Shown: piece after piece, positions 57,101-57,878 of the stretch
Numbering within the stretch: the first letter of the stretch is position 1
How the letters are laid out: every line of letters starts with the position of its first letter
Origin: Anisus vortex
Lineage: Eukaryota > Mollusca > Gastropoda > Planorbidae
Length of the DNA: 64,000 nt
Direction of reading: 5' to 3'
Assembly: GCA_949126835.1 (NCBI GenBank)
Contig: OX421507.1
Span: 33,276,082 to 33,340,081 of the forward strand
Made by a program: the position numbers and the translations under genes
The notes under the pieces: generated by a model
What the model saw: only the letters and a program-made list of their open reading frames with translations
What the model was told of the DNA's origin: nothing
The model's database searches: none

Positions 57101-57145
57101 TGTATCAAGTATGTCAAATCTTTTCTTGGAATTGAGCACATTCAC
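699..57145 (-). CDS. ACAP: ACAP-family ArfGAP gene (BAR-PH-ArfGAP-ankyrin), 15 exons visible, both ends outside window
   Basis: Fifteen minus-strand exons join in frame: 57101-57145, 55753-55851, 55341-55418, 21590-21690, 20599-20751, 18718-18826, 16503-16591, 15617-15767, 14000-14139, 12634-12899, 9455-9598, 7262-7518, 1773-1882, 975-1035, 699-748. All have GT and AG borders and matching phases, giving about 617 codons. The order is end of BAR domain, PH domain, ArfGAP zinc finger (CCDC...CIEC, CSGIHR), low-complexity linker, ankyrin repeats, which is the ACAP (centaurin-beta) architecture. Family members bind phosphoinositides and curved membrane and stimulate GTP hydrolysis on Arf proteins, chiefly Arf6, in endocytic recycling. 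Resemblance to vertebrate ACAP2/ACAP3 and fly CenB1A is judged from remembered family motifs. The BAR start lies right of the window and the final exon left of it. The 33.6-kb intron 21691-55340 contains an antisense LRR gene. Confidence 0.93.
975..1035 (-). CDS. ACAP: ACAP exon, ankyrin repeat 3
   Basis: A 61-bp exon, phase 2 to 0, encodes [20 protein letters not shown]. It corresponds to the QVCLFLKRGA motif of ACAP ankyrin repeats. The acceptor is TTTACTGCAG and the donor GTAATG. Confidence 0.93.
1773..1882 (-). CDS. ACAP: ACAP exon, ankyrin repeat 2
   Basis: A 110-bp exon, phase 0 to 2, encodes [20 protein letters not shown] then [15 protein letters not shown]. It is a textbook ankyrin repeat. 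The acceptor is TTTTTACAG and the donor GTAAGC. The glycine codon is completed by the next exon. Confidence 0.95.
2071..2307 (-). mobile_element. tRNA-derived SINE, minus orientation
   Basis: This is one of a family found several times here. In minus orientation it carries a B-box-like GGGTTTGAATCC, a conserved body (GGTGTCCCTGAGTCTACCCA) and a 3' end reading CTACTTTACTT. The tRNA head is truncated just past the B box. It lies in the ACAP intron 1883-7261. Confidence 0.75.
2511..2785. repeat. 45-bp minisatellite, left part (about 6 copies)
   Basis: The 45-bp unit contains CAGTGAAGTACATTTAGTAA. This is the left piece of an array interrupted in phase by a hAT-like MITE at 2786-3633. Reading frames stay open on the minus strand because 45 is divisible by three and the unit has no stop in that frame. 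There is no sign that it is translated. Confidence 0.95.
2786..3633. mobile_element. hAT-like MITE, 848 bp, with 8-bp target duplication
   Basis: The ends form a perfect 18-bp inverted repeat, TAGGGATTGGCCGGATAT. The flanks are the exact 8-bp direct repeat ATATAAAG (2778-2785 and 3634-3641). An 8-bp duplication and the TAGGG-type tip fit the hAT superfamily. No transposase ORF is present. Inside, 3068-3165 forms an imperfect hairpin with arms of about 35 bases. Confidence 0.88.
3634..5348. repeat. 45-bp minisatellite, right part (about 38 copies)
   Basis: This continues the array at 2511 in exact register after the MITE. Variants alternate CAATACTG and AAGTACTG starts, and some copies contain the perfect palindrome TACTGTATATATACAGTA. 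It lies in the ACAP intron 1883-7261. Confidence 0.95.
5551..5865 (-). mobile_element. 5'-truncated LINE 3' end
   Basis: In minus orientation it carries the end of a reverse-transcriptase ORF ([17 protein letters not shown]) followed by a 3' UTR ending in AATAAAGCAATCTTATC. It shares about 270 bp with the copy at 37905-38408. Sequence left of the shared part differs between the copies. Confidence 0.75.
6059..6784. repeat. 12-bp tandem repeat, about 60 copies
   Basis: The unit is TGTCTACTCATT, with T or C at one position. All frames stay open across it on some strand because 12 is divisible by three. It lies in the ACAP intron between ankyrin exons. A short GT run and a G10 tract follow near 6831-6857. 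Confidence 0.97.
7262..7518 (-). CDS. ACAP: ACAP exon, acidic linker and first ankyrin repeat
   Basis: A 257-bp exon, phase 1 to 0, encodes an acidic stretch ([16 protein letters not shown]) and then [20 protein letters not shown] and [11 protein letters not shown]. The LLLY-A-ARNLP motif opens the ankyrin region of ACAP proteins. The acceptor is TTATCACAG and the donor GTAAGC. Confidence 0.94.
8138..8590. repeat. 30-bp minisatellite, 15 copies
   Basis: A nearly perfect 30-bp unit contains ACAGACATCAGAGATGAGCG. Copies differ at only a few positions, which suggests recent expansion. It lies in the ACAP intron 7519-9454. Confidence 0.97.
9455..9598 (-). CDS. ACAP: ACAP exon, linker before ankyrin repeats
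   Basis: A 144-bp exon, phase 1 to 1, encodes [20 protein letters not shown] and [13 protein letters not shown]. The acceptor is TCATCCAG and the donor GTAAGG. It is GC-rich compared with its surroundings, as expected of coding sequence. It has no recognised domain and is placed by phase and position between ArfGAP and ankyrin exons. Confidence 0.78.
10004..10313. mobile_element. MITE with 27-bp perfect terminal inverted repeats
   Basis: The left end begins AACCACTGATCTATAAAAAG, and its exact reverse complement ends at 10313. The element is 310 bp long with no ORF. Inner arms also pair (TTCACTTATCTATG with ATGTAGATAAGTGAA). I see no clear target duplication, so the superfamily is not assigned. 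Confidence 0.75.
10530..10831. repeat. 29-bp tandem repeat, about 10 copies
   Basis: The unit contains AATGAATAAAGATTATATAG and one copy has an 8-bp internal duplication. It lies in the ACAP intron 9599-12633. Confidence 0.93.
11177..11749. repeat. 27-bp minisatellite, 21 copies
   Basis: The unit contains CAGCCTAGACTGTCTTTAAT and the palindrome AATGATCATT. Variants (CAGG, CGGC) are clustered, showing local homogenisation. It lies in the ACAP intron 9599-12633. Confidence 0.97.
12373..12586. mobile_element. MITE with TTTAGGGGCCATCCAT-type inverted ends
   Basis: The left end TTTAGGGGCCATCCATTTAT and the reverse complement of the right end TTTAGAGGCCATCTATGCAT are imperfect inverted repeats. 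The 214-bp element has no ORF. A related element is at 17244-17382. Confidence 0.6.
12634..12899 (-). CDS. ACAP: ACAP exon, end of ArfGAP and Ser-rich linker
   Basis: A 266-bp exon, phase 2 to 1, starts [20 protein letters not shown], matching the end of ACAP ArfGAP domains. It then runs into a basic and serine-rich linker ([18 protein letters not shown]). The acceptor TCTATTCCAG at 12900 is chosen because it keeps frame with the preceding AG phase. An alternative acceptor about 30 bp upstream gives a stop in the joined frame. Confidence 0.88.
13249..13526 (-). mobile_element. tRNA-derived SINE, near full length
   Basis: In minus orientation it begins GGGGCACGGTGGCCGAGG (A-box region). GGGTTTAAATCC (B box) follows, then the shared body, and it ends in ACTTTACTTT. 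It is the most complete minus-strand family member with 45979-46236. It lies in the ACAP intron 12900-13999. Confidence 0.82.
13699..14009. repeat. 22-bp array containing an ACAP splice donor, about 14 copies
   Basis: In ACAP sense each unit reads ATTGAAACAGGTTAGTCACA. The real exon end (GATTGTAACAG, then GTTAGTCACATG) is the unit at the high-coordinate end. Each copy thus repeats eleven exon bases with one change plus the donor. Some copies vary (ACTAGCCC in place of ACTAACCT), which breaks the donor. Confidence 0.95.
14000..14139 (-). CDS. ACAP: ACAP exon, ArfGAP domain second part
   Basis: A 140-bp exon, phase 0 to 2, encodes [19 protein letters not shown] then [14 protein letters not shown]. 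These are the ArfGAP motifs after the zinc finger. The donor is AACAG followed by GTTAGT and lies inside a 22-bp tandem array (13699-14009), so the last eleven exon bases and the donor are repeated, with one change, in the intron. Confidence 0.95.
14565..15118. repeat. 50-bp minisatellite, 11 copies
   Basis: The 50-bp unit contains TCTCTTACAGACACTCATTT and an inverted pair AGAACA...TGTTCT. It lies in the ACAP intron 14140-15616. On the plus strand each unit looks like a splice acceptor, but no plus-strand gene is seen here. Confidence 0.96.
15617..15767 (-). CDS. ACAP: ACAP exon, ArfGAP zinc finger
   Basis: A 151-bp exon, phase 2 to 0, encodes [20 protein letters not shown] then [19 protein letters not shown]. 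It has the ArfGAP C-x2-C...C-x2-C zinc site and the catalytic arginine in CSGIHR. The acceptor is GTTTGTTTAG and the donor GTAAGT. All residues expected to be essential are present, so the enzyme looks active. Confidence 0.96.
15834..16407. mobile_element. Degenerate piggyBac-like element
   Basis: It starts TTAACCCTTACAGTCCCGG, the same end as the small element at 17111-17191. A decayed reverse copy (GGGACTGAAGGTATA) lies at about 16393-16407. The TTAA target is clear only on the left. No transposase ORF is visible. Confidence 0.45.
16503..16591 (-). CDS. ACAP: ACAP exon, Ser-rich linker between PH and ArfGAP
   Basis: An 89-bp exon, phase 0 to 2, encodes a polar stretch beginning [14 protein letters not shown] and ending near PKQSKAK. 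The acceptor is GTGCACAG and the donor GTGAGT. Family members have a variable serine-rich linker here, so the call rests on phase agreement with both neighbours and on splice sites more than on sequence similarity. A 24-bp array lies immediately upstream of the acceptor. Confidence 0.8.
16608..16899. repeat. 24-bp tandem repeat, 12 copies, next to an ACAP acceptor
   Basis: The unit contains ACATGTCACATTGACTTCAC, and one copy carries an AGGCCT insertion. In ACAP sense the array ends about 15 bp before the acceptor CTGTGCACAG of exon 16503-16591. It therefore occupies the place of the branch-point and polypyrimidine region. Confidence 0.95.
17111..17191. mobile_element. piggyBac-like mini-MITE, 81 bp
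   Basis: It has TTAACCCTTCCCGTACC on the left and the inverted GGGACTGTAAGGGTTAA on the right. TTAA on both sides matches the piggyBac target duplication. It is too short to code. Confidence 0.65.
17244..17382. mobile_element. MITE with GGTCATCCATTAA-type inverted ends
   Basis: The left end AGAGGTCATCCATTAAGTAT pairs imperfectly with the right end, whose reverse complement is GTGTATCCATTAATTATG. There is a G-rich centre and no ORF. It is similar in kind to 12373-12586. Confidence 0.5.
17488..18385. repeat. 37-bp minisatellite, about 24 copies
   Basis: The unit contains TCTTATGTTGTAAAATAATC and TAGTAGATCT. Copies are almost identical. It lies in the ACAP intron 16592-18717. Confidence 0.97.
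18478..18580. repeat. 53-bp tandem duplication
   Basis: Two copies share ATTAGCCTAGCAGGTGAGCT. They lie between the 37-bp and 43-bp arrays. Confidence 0.85.
18588..18717. repeat. 43-bp repeat at ACAP splice donor, 3 copies
   Basis: Three exact-length copies lie directly after exon 18718-18826. In ACAP sense each repeats GTGGTGAGTCTTTTAATCC, so the authentic donor GTG|GTGAGT is followed by further copies at 43-bp spacing. Confidence 0.95.
18718..18826 (-). CDS. ACAP: ACAP exon, end of PH domain
   Basis: A 109-bp exon, phase 2 to 0, encodes [20 protein letters not shown] then ASISHAYKE. It forms the last PH strand and C-terminal helix with the conserved Trp. The acceptor is AATGCAG and the donor GTGAGT. 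The donor region is followed by three copies of a 43-bp unit, each ending in GTGGTGAGTC. Confidence 0.94.
18886..19768. repeat. 23-bp tandem repeat, about 38 copies
   Basis: The unit is TAAGATAATGTAGTAATATA plus AAG. The variants (ATTTAA or AAGTAA; GTAGTA or GTAATA) recur in patterned blocks. It lies in the ACAP intron 18827-20598, beside the 40-bp array. Confidence 0.96.
19829..20620. repeat. 40-bp array of ACAP exon end plus splice donor, about 19 copies
   Basis: In ACAP sense each 40-bp unit contains GTTCTCTCCCCTACCAGGTT and GTTTGTCTTCTG. The exon 20599-20751 ends with TTTTGAAGTTCTCTCCCC then TACCAG. The unit copies 24 exon bases with a single A-to-G change, silent in the Glu codon, plus the donor. 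Few copies differ. Skipping the first donor would add an in-frame TGA eight codons later. Confidence 0.97.
20599..20751 (-). CDS. ACAP: ACAP exon, PH domain core
   Basis: A 153-bp exon, phase 2 to 2, encodes [19 protein letters not shown], then LRLCTIRQ and [11 protein letters not shown]. This is the core PH beta-sheet that binds phosphoinositides. The donor is ACCAG followed by GTTTGT. The last 24 exon bases plus the donor are repeated about nineteen times in the next intron (see the array at 19829-20620). The spliced product should use the copy at the high-coordinate end, because the others add an in-frame TGA. Confidence 0.94.
20908..21045. repeat. Dispersed repeat, copy A
   Basis: It shares TAATAATCTTCTATCTAGAA and an upstream CCGACC-ATCCCTG block with 25783-25870. 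The family is not recognised. A long (TA)n run at 21067-21116 follows. Confidence 0.6.
21551..21588. repeat. 19-bp duplication at ACAP splice donor, 2 copies
   Basis: In ACAP sense the intron of exon 21590-21690 opens with two copies of TGAGCTGAGAGCYGCTCCA. The first supplies the GTGAGC donor. Confidence 0.85.
21590..21690 (-). CDS. ACAP: ACAP exon, start of PH domain
   Basis: A 101-bp exon, phase 0 to 2, encodes [19 protein letters not shown] then [21 protein letters not shown] is the first PH strand. It is preceded by TATTTCCAG and followed by GTGAGC. The first intron bases are tandemly duplicated (19 bp, two copies). Confidence 0.93.
22727..23080. repeat. 35-bp minisatellite, about 10 copies
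   Basis: The unit contains GGGCAAATAACTTTAGGCAA. It becomes more divergent toward 23080, where the 29-bp array begins after about 100 bp. Confidence 0.95.
23175..25614. repeat. 29-bp minisatellite, about 84 copies
   Basis: The unit contains GGAGAGCTTATGGGCATTTA. The common variants GGGCATT and GGGTGTT are interspersed. The last seven copies (about 25420-25610) all carry GGACATT. Apparent ORFs through the array are by-products of units without stops. Confidence 0.97.
25783..25870. repeat. Dispersed repeat, copy B
   Basis: It shares GCCGACCGATCCCTG-like sequence and TAATAATCTTCTATCTAGAA with 20908-21045. It lies just left of the SINE at 25892. Confidence 0.55.
25892..26030 (+). mobile_element. 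tRNA-derived SINE, plus orientation, 3' truncated
   Basis: The tRNA-like head GGGGGCATGGTAGCTGAGCG has the A box, and a perfect B box GGTTCGAATCC follows. Next comes the family body GGGTGTCCCTGAGTCTACCC. The flanks GTCAGCTACTATA and GTCGGCTACTATA form a 13-bp target duplication with one mismatch. It is not a functional tRNA gene, because the 3' side does not pair with the 5' end. Confidence 0.82.
26028..26590. repeat. 39-bp minisatellite grown from a SINE insertion site, about 14 copies
   Basis: The unit contains GAATGGTCAGCTACTATATA. That includes the SINE target-site duplication, so the array starts exactly at the SINE 3' junction. Confidence 0.93.
26598..26680 (-). mobile_element. SINE 3' fragment
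   Basis: AGTAAAGTACCCGTCGGACC and the following bases match the 3' part of the minus-orientation SINE copies, then stop abruptly at about 26680. Confidence 0.65.
26690..29100. other. Non-coding intron stretch
   Basis: From 26690 to 27240 there is degenerate GATA/GACA-type simple sequence. The rest is AT-rich sequence with short homopolymers (C10 near 28677). I see no exon, array or transposon ends. A possible GC-richer patch lies at 27310-27450, without an ORF. Confidence 0.5.
29109..29316. mobile_element. hAT-like MITE, 208 bp, perfect 8-bp target duplication
   Basis: It starts CAGTGGTCGGCAAAC and ends GTTGCCGACCCTC. The flanks are ATCTAGAT on both sides (29101-29108 and 29317-29324). It is the same family as 44148-44357, with GTGTGCCAAAGTAGGATTTC shared. 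Confidence 0.82.
29325..31135. other. Non-coding stretch with a possible promoter near 30.7 kb
   Basis: It is mostly AT-rich unique sequence with a C15 tract at about 30235-30255. At 30680-30860 an ETS-like CACTTCC, a palindromic ACGCATGCGT (NRF1-like) and CCAACATGGCGACC (YY1-like) cluster. No confirmed exon is present. Confidence 0.4.
31140..31210 (-). repeat. tRNA-like relic (possible SINE head)
   Basis: In minus orientation it carries a consensus B box, GGTTCAAATCC, with a poor A box upstream. No tRNA fold is evident. A 40-bp duplication (31231-31325) follows. Confidence 0.35.
31231..31325. repeat. Tandem duplication, about 45 bp, 2 copies
   Basis: GAGTGAACACTTTGATTTGT and the following bases, to CAGTAGAAGAACT, occur twice in a row. 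Confidence 0.85.
31330..32250. other. Non-coding stretch
   Basis: Only short open frames without splice sites or family motifs are seen. There is a small TTTGTTTGTATACTTGTTA duplication at about 31430-31480. Confidence 0.45.
32258..32539. mobile_element. hAT-like MITE with CAGTRGCGTARC-type ends
   Basis: It starts CAGTAGCGTAACTATAGGGG. The right end reads CCTAGCTACGTCACGG, a decayed inverted copy. The flanks TATAAAAT and TATATAAT form an 8-bp duplication with one mismatch. It is related by its tips to 44488-44674. Confidence 0.6.
32745..32940. mobile_element. Decayed hAT-like MITE, third copy of the 44148 family
   Basis: GGCAACCTTTTGATAATAGT, GCGTGCCAACAGCCTAAAGG and CGTGCCATTA match the family interior. 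The ends are eroded and the target duplication is uncertain. Confidence 0.55.
32945..34060. other. Non-coding stretch with one small ORF
   Basis: CT- and CA-rich simple sequence lies at 33178-33440 and a G12 run at about 33957. One plus-strand ORF (33574-33786, 70 residues, starting [12 protein letters not shown]) has a good ATG context but no recognised domain and no support. Confidence 0.4.
34067..35130. repeat. 15-bp minisatellite, about 70 copies
   Basis: The unit is ACAGGGACACTTCGT. The first ten or so copies (34081-34220) carry ACGTCG in place of ACTTCG, and the last two carry ACTTAG. The minus strand is open in more than one frame (repeats of SVPVR or LYEVS), as expected from a stop-free unit divisible by three. 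Confidence 0.97.
35236..35385 (-). CDS. Possible exon with paired CxxC motifs (uncertain)
   Basis: A minus-strand open stretch encodes [11 protein letters not shown], then [13 protein letters not shown], and is followed by AAAAAGGTAATT, a possible donor. The KCAQC...KCCLC pattern resembles a zinc ribbon. There is no ATG and the upstream acceptor is poor. It lies within the ACAP intron, in the same orientation. It could be an exon of an unknown gene, a transposon remnant or chance. Confidence 0.2.
35390..37900. other. Non-coding stretch with TG-rich simple repeat
   Basis: 36132-36400 is a (TGTGTGAGTGTGTATG)-type microsatellite. C and G homopolymers lie near 35875 and 36903. A minus-orientation AGTTCGAATCC (B-box-like) lies at about 37405-37470. 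Nothing else stands out. Confidence 0.5.
37905..38408 (-). mobile_element. LINE 3' end with C-terminal reverse-transcriptase ORF remnant
   Basis: The minus strand encodes [20 protein letters not shown], then [16 protein letters not shown] and [15 protein letters not shown]. This is the typical C-terminus of a non-LTR retrotransposon ORF2, with a 3' UTR ending at about 37905. It is 5' truncated at about 38410. It shares about 270 bp with 5551-5865. Confidence 0.82.
38420..39970. other. Non-coding stretch
   Basis: GT and CA microsatellites lie at 38708-38730 and 38835-38855. A minus-orientation GGTTCGAATCC (SINE B box, likely a short SINE relic) lies at 39427-39437. No gene is seen. Confidence 0.45.
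39978..42848. repeat. 40-bp satellite with 1,158-bp higher-order duplication, about 71 copies
   Basis: The unit contains TAATTCTAATTCTACCATAC. Rare variants (CTACCTTACG; CTGAGTTC lacking GT; CATCCCTTTAG) recur at a fixed offset of 1,158 bp. Examples are 40423 with 41581, 40681 with 41839 and 40880 with 42038. About 770 bp was therefore copied as a block. Confidence 0.96.
42860..44135. other. Non-coding stretch
   Basis: AT-rich unique sequence with a C10 tract at about 43660. A tRNA-like relic (minus orientation, TGTGGTTAGTACTCC then GATCGACCTGGGCTC) lies at 43800-43875. No exon or array is seen. Confidence 0.45.
44148..44357. mobile_element. hAT-like MITE, 210 bp, 8-bp target duplication
   Basis: It starts CAGGGGTCGGCAACCT and ends AGGTTGTCGACCCTTG. 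The flanks CTCTACAG and CTCTAGAG form an 8-bp duplication with one mismatch. It is the best-preserved member of the family at 29109 and 32745. Confidence 0.8.
44488..44674. mobile_element. hAT-like MITE, 187 bp, perfect 8-bp target duplication
   Basis: It starts CAGTGCCGTTGCAAGG and ends CTAGCTACGCCACTG. The flanks are AATTTAAC on both sides (44480-44487 and 44675-44682). The interior is G- and C-rich with GGGGCCCCCC-type palindromes. Confidence 0.8.
45563..45670 (-). CDS. Possible cassette exon in the giant ACAP intron (uncertain)
   Basis: A 108-bp minus-strand stretch has 36 open codons ([20 protein letters not shown], then [16 protein letters not shown]). It lies between TACAAACCCCCAG and GTAAATG. 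Phase 0 on both sides would fit the flanking ACAP exons. It resembles nothing I know in ACAP proteins, so it could be an alternative exon, an exon of another gene, or chance. Confidence 0.22.
45979..46236 (-). mobile_element. tRNA-derived SINE upstream of LRR start exon
   Basis: It is near full length. In minus orientation it begins GGGGCACGGATGCCGTGCCG, contains GGTTCGAATCC and the family body, and ends TACTTTTTACTTT. It abuts the 109-bp duplication that carries the LRR start codon. Confidence 0.82.
46236..46453 (+). repeat. 109-bp tandem duplication of LRR acceptor, start codon and signal peptide
   Basis: Two 109-bp copies (46236-46344 and 46345-46453) are nearly identical. Each contains the acceptor TTTCTAACAG, a second CCCCACAG, ATG and the first 17 signal-peptide codons. 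The first ATG (46298) reads 26 codons to a TAA at 46376, just before the second acceptor. The second ATG (46407) reads into the full protein. If the first acceptor is used, the first copy becomes an upstream ORF. Confidence 0.9.
46407..46565 (+). CDS. LRR gene exon with signal peptide and LRR N-cap
   Basis: 53 codons encode the signal peptide and [20 protein letters not shown]. The donor is AAG followed by GTAAGC. The start codon context is CAACAATGG. An acceptor-like TTTCTAACAG lies 27 bp upstream of the ATG, which suggests a non-coding exon further upstream. A 109-bp tandem copy of this start region lies just upstream. Confidence 0.88.
46407..52346 (+). CDS. Secreted leucine-rich-repeat protein with Lys-rich tail, 6 coding exons
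   Basis: Exons 46407-46565, 47061-47206, 47773-48072, 48480-48645, 49512-49625 and 51291-52346 join in frame to 646 residues. The protein starts [20 protein letters not shown], a signal peptide. A cysteine-rich LRR N-cap (CPARCRSC) follows, then about fifteen or more LRRs of the LxxLxLxxNxL type, an LRR C-cap (NPFMC...WL...CNSPARL), and a roughly 60-residue lysine-rich tail ending KDKKKTPK. There is no transmembrane segment after the LRRs, so it is predicted to be secreted, perhaps binding acidic matrix polymers. I do not recognise the specific orthologue. The start is the ATG that reads directly into the signal peptide and N-cap. It sits antisense inside the giant ACAP intron. Confidence 0.9.
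47061..47206 (+). CDS. LRR gene exon 2, LRRs
   Basis: A 146-bp exon, phase 0 to 2, encodes [20 protein letters not shown] then [20 protein letters not shown]. The chosen acceptor is CATCCTCAG at 47060. A second CAG at 47072 would drop four residues in frame. The donor is GTAAGT. Confidence 0.85.
47259..47723 (-). mobile_element. GC-rich retroposed fragment with 13-bp target duplication
   Basis: This 465-bp GC-rich insert in an LRR intron is flanked by the exact direct repeat GATTCAATAAGAT (47246-47258 and 47724-47736). The long duplication indicates LINE-type insertion. The family is unknown. A minus-strand open frame crosses part of it. The orientation is a guess. Confidence 0.6.
47773..48072 (+). 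CDS. LRR gene exon 3, about four LRRs
   Basis: A 300-bp exon, phase 2 to 2, encodes LRRs including [43 protein letters not shown] and [14 protein letters not shown]. The acceptor is GTCTCGCAG and the donor GTAAGT. Confidence 0.93.
48480..48645 (+). CDS. LRR gene exon 4, LRRs
   Basis: A 166-bp exon, phase 2 to 0, encodes [16 protein letters not shown] then [14 protein letters not shown]. The acceptor is GACGTAG and the donor GTAAAT. A 32-bp tandem array starts exactly at the first intron base. Confidence 0.9.
48646..49050. repeat. 32-bp array starting at an LRR splice donor, about 13 copies
   Basis: The first unit begins at the first intron base (GTAAATAGACTC). Each copy recreates CGTAAATAGACTCAGTGAAA, a donor-like sequence. 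A few copies lost several bases (GACTGCGAAAATAG). Confidence 0.95.
49512..49625 (+). CDS. LRR gene exon 5, LRR
   Basis: A 114-bp phase 0 exon encodes [20 protein letters not shown] then [17 protein letters not shown]. The acceptor is TTCTACTGCAG and the donor GTAAGT. Confidence 0.92.
49830..50035 (-). mobile_element. SINE, 3'-truncated, minus orientation
   Basis: It matches the family body (GGGTGTCCCTGAGACTATCC in minus sense) and a decayed B box. It lies in the LRR intron 49626-51290. Confidence 0.7.
50095..50888. repeat. 46-bp minisatellite, about 17 copies
   Basis: The unit contains AGAGATCTAATGTTGGTGCA. Two variant units (AGAGAGATC with GAGTGTAG, and AGAGAAATC with GAGTTTAG) tend to alternate, and some copies carry a GGA insertion. 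It lies in the last LRR intron. Confidence 0.95.
51291..52346 (+). CDS. LRR gene terminal exon: LRRs, LRR C-cap, basic tail, stop
   Basis: The exon holds 351 codons plus TAA after the acceptor TTTCTACAG. It begins [20 protein letters not shown] and holds about seven LRRs and a C-cap with two cysteines instead of the usual four. A charged tail follows, rich in Lys with Gly and Arg ([20 protein letters not shown]). It is markedly more GC-rich than the surrounding introns. Confidence 0.94.
   Translation: MWLRGNNLVYIPRHLPNSVSKVHMDTNHLQQMELGLFSNESRLEFLNIENNDLRTILPNTFAGLQFLNGINMQGNQLETLARGAFANMDSVSTILLSGNPELGRIETGAFQNMGNLTKLHLSYLSREDFDLQENFLPQMRRLQTLDLMGSPGLADDFMAMFDSPSSVPMQSLTRLDMSYNNLVNVSQRVRTLFPNLAFFPLDQNPFMCTRGLKWLKEWMLSSTGVVFFQYEDLKCNSPARLYGRHLRSVQDNEWADNEEIETDRQSGRTGAELELADEAYKAQNPAEIVPAQKPPSRDRQPKDDKSGRQKGKAGKSDKGSNQNKKKPKKVETKLEKGRKGGKGKDKKKTPK
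52494..52499 (+). terminator. Poly(A) signal of the LRR gene
   Basis: AATAAA lies 148 bp after the stop codon of the LRR gene and is followed by a T-rich stretch. It is the first canonical hexamer after the stop. Confidence 0.7.
52500..54140. other. Non-coding stretch downstream of the LRR gene
   Basis: AT-rich sequence with a three-copy 32-bp repeat at 53393-53492 (GAGACAATTATGTCTATTGT) and GT microsatellites near 53760 and 53875. No gene is seen. Confidence 0.5.
54155..54331. mobile_element. hAT-like MITE, 177 bp
   Basis: It starts CAGGGATGTGCAAAAG, and the inverted right end TTGCATGCTCCTG closes it. The flanks ATTTAGAG and ACTTAGAG form an 8-bp duplication with one mismatch. Confidence 0.7.
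54507..55298. repeat. 11-bp tandem repeat, about 72 copies
   Basis: The unit is ATAGATAGAAT. Variants (GATAAAAT, GATCGAAT) cluster at the high-coordinate end, next to the ACAP BAR exon. The unit is close to one DNA helical turn. Confidence 0.97.
55341..55418 (-). CDS. ACAP: ACAP exon, end of BAR domain
   Basis: A 78-bp phase 0 exon encodes 26 residues, [20 protein letters not shown] then LVQQKA, a charged helix typical of the last BAR helix. The acceptor is TTGTTCCAG and the donor GTAAGG. An 11-bp tandem array begins about 40 bp downstream of the donor. The following intron is about 33.6 kb long and holds the LRR gene. Confidence 0.92.
55753..55851 (-). CDS. ACAP: ACAP exon, BAR domain (FFHQGHDLF motif)
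   Basis: A 99-bp phase 0 exon begins [19 protein letters not shown] and continues to MKDIAGQ. The acceptor is CATTTCAG and the donor GTGAGT. The FFHQG-DLF string is a hallmark of the ACAP BAR domain, which dimerises into a crescent that senses membrane curvature. Confidence 0.93.
55860..57095. other. ACAP: ACAP intron without repeats
   Basis: AT-rich unique sequence. I see no array, transposon end or extra exon. Confidence 0.5.
57101..57145 (-). CDS. ACAP: ACAP exon, BAR domain (part 1 in window)
   Basis: A 45-bp exon, phase 0 to 0, encodes [15 protein letters not shown]. It is preceded by ...TTTCACTAG and followed by GTGAGT. It corresponds to the BAR helix of ACAP proteins that leads into the MLSFM motif, which the next exon supplies. 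Upstream BAR exons must lie beyond 64000, because nothing between here and the right edge resembles them. Confidence 0.85.
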
Positions 57146-57149
57146 CTAG

Positions 57150-57875
57150 TGAAAAAAAACAAAATAATTAGATCAGAACTAGGTTAGTAAATTATGTACA
57201 GTAATTAATTAGACTTAAAGATCACCATGTGTACAAACTACAGGTTTAACAAAACAAGGTTTAAAATATTTTTTTTAAAATTATGTTTAACACTCCCGAG
57301 AAACTATAACCACATGTAAGTTTTATAGACTGATGGAATGGGCATTTCATTTTCTTTCTATTGGCAGTTTATGTATGTTGTATAAGAGGCCTAAACACTC
57401 ATTTCAAAGCATATCTGCATTTTATAAATGTACACAATCATACGCTTAGCCAGAGGAAGACCATCTGCATTTTGTACGCAAAGCTTTTTGCATAGTAAGG
57501 GAAAAAAGGTATCATAAAGTTTTCTTATTGAATTAAATTAATAAAATTTATTGCTCTGCATAGATCATTAAAACAAAAATGAAAACATAAAATAAAAAAA
57601 TTGCACAGATTTTTGGTTACGTGCCGACGTTTTGGTGCGCTGTTTTGGCACCGTCCATTTCGGCACCATATTAATTTGTTATCTTGGCTTGGTAGGGTAT
57701 TTTTTGGGGTCCCCATTTAGAATGTTATATGCGAAAAGTATGCATGTTCCTTTTTCACTGTAAATAAGACATGTACGAGTTCGAGGTGTGACTTCATGAC
57801 CTCACCTTTTAAATAAATTGACTGTTGTAAAATAGTTGGGAGTAGTCAACGACAGGGGAAATTTGACAGAAGATG
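57150..57875. other. ACAP: ACAP intron, upstream of BAR exon
   Basis: AT-rich sequence. At 57615-57672 a short cluster of inverted and direct copies of GTGCCGA / TTTTGGCACCG / TTCGGCACC occurs. No exon is seen. Confidence 0.5.
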
Positions 57876-57878
57876 GTC

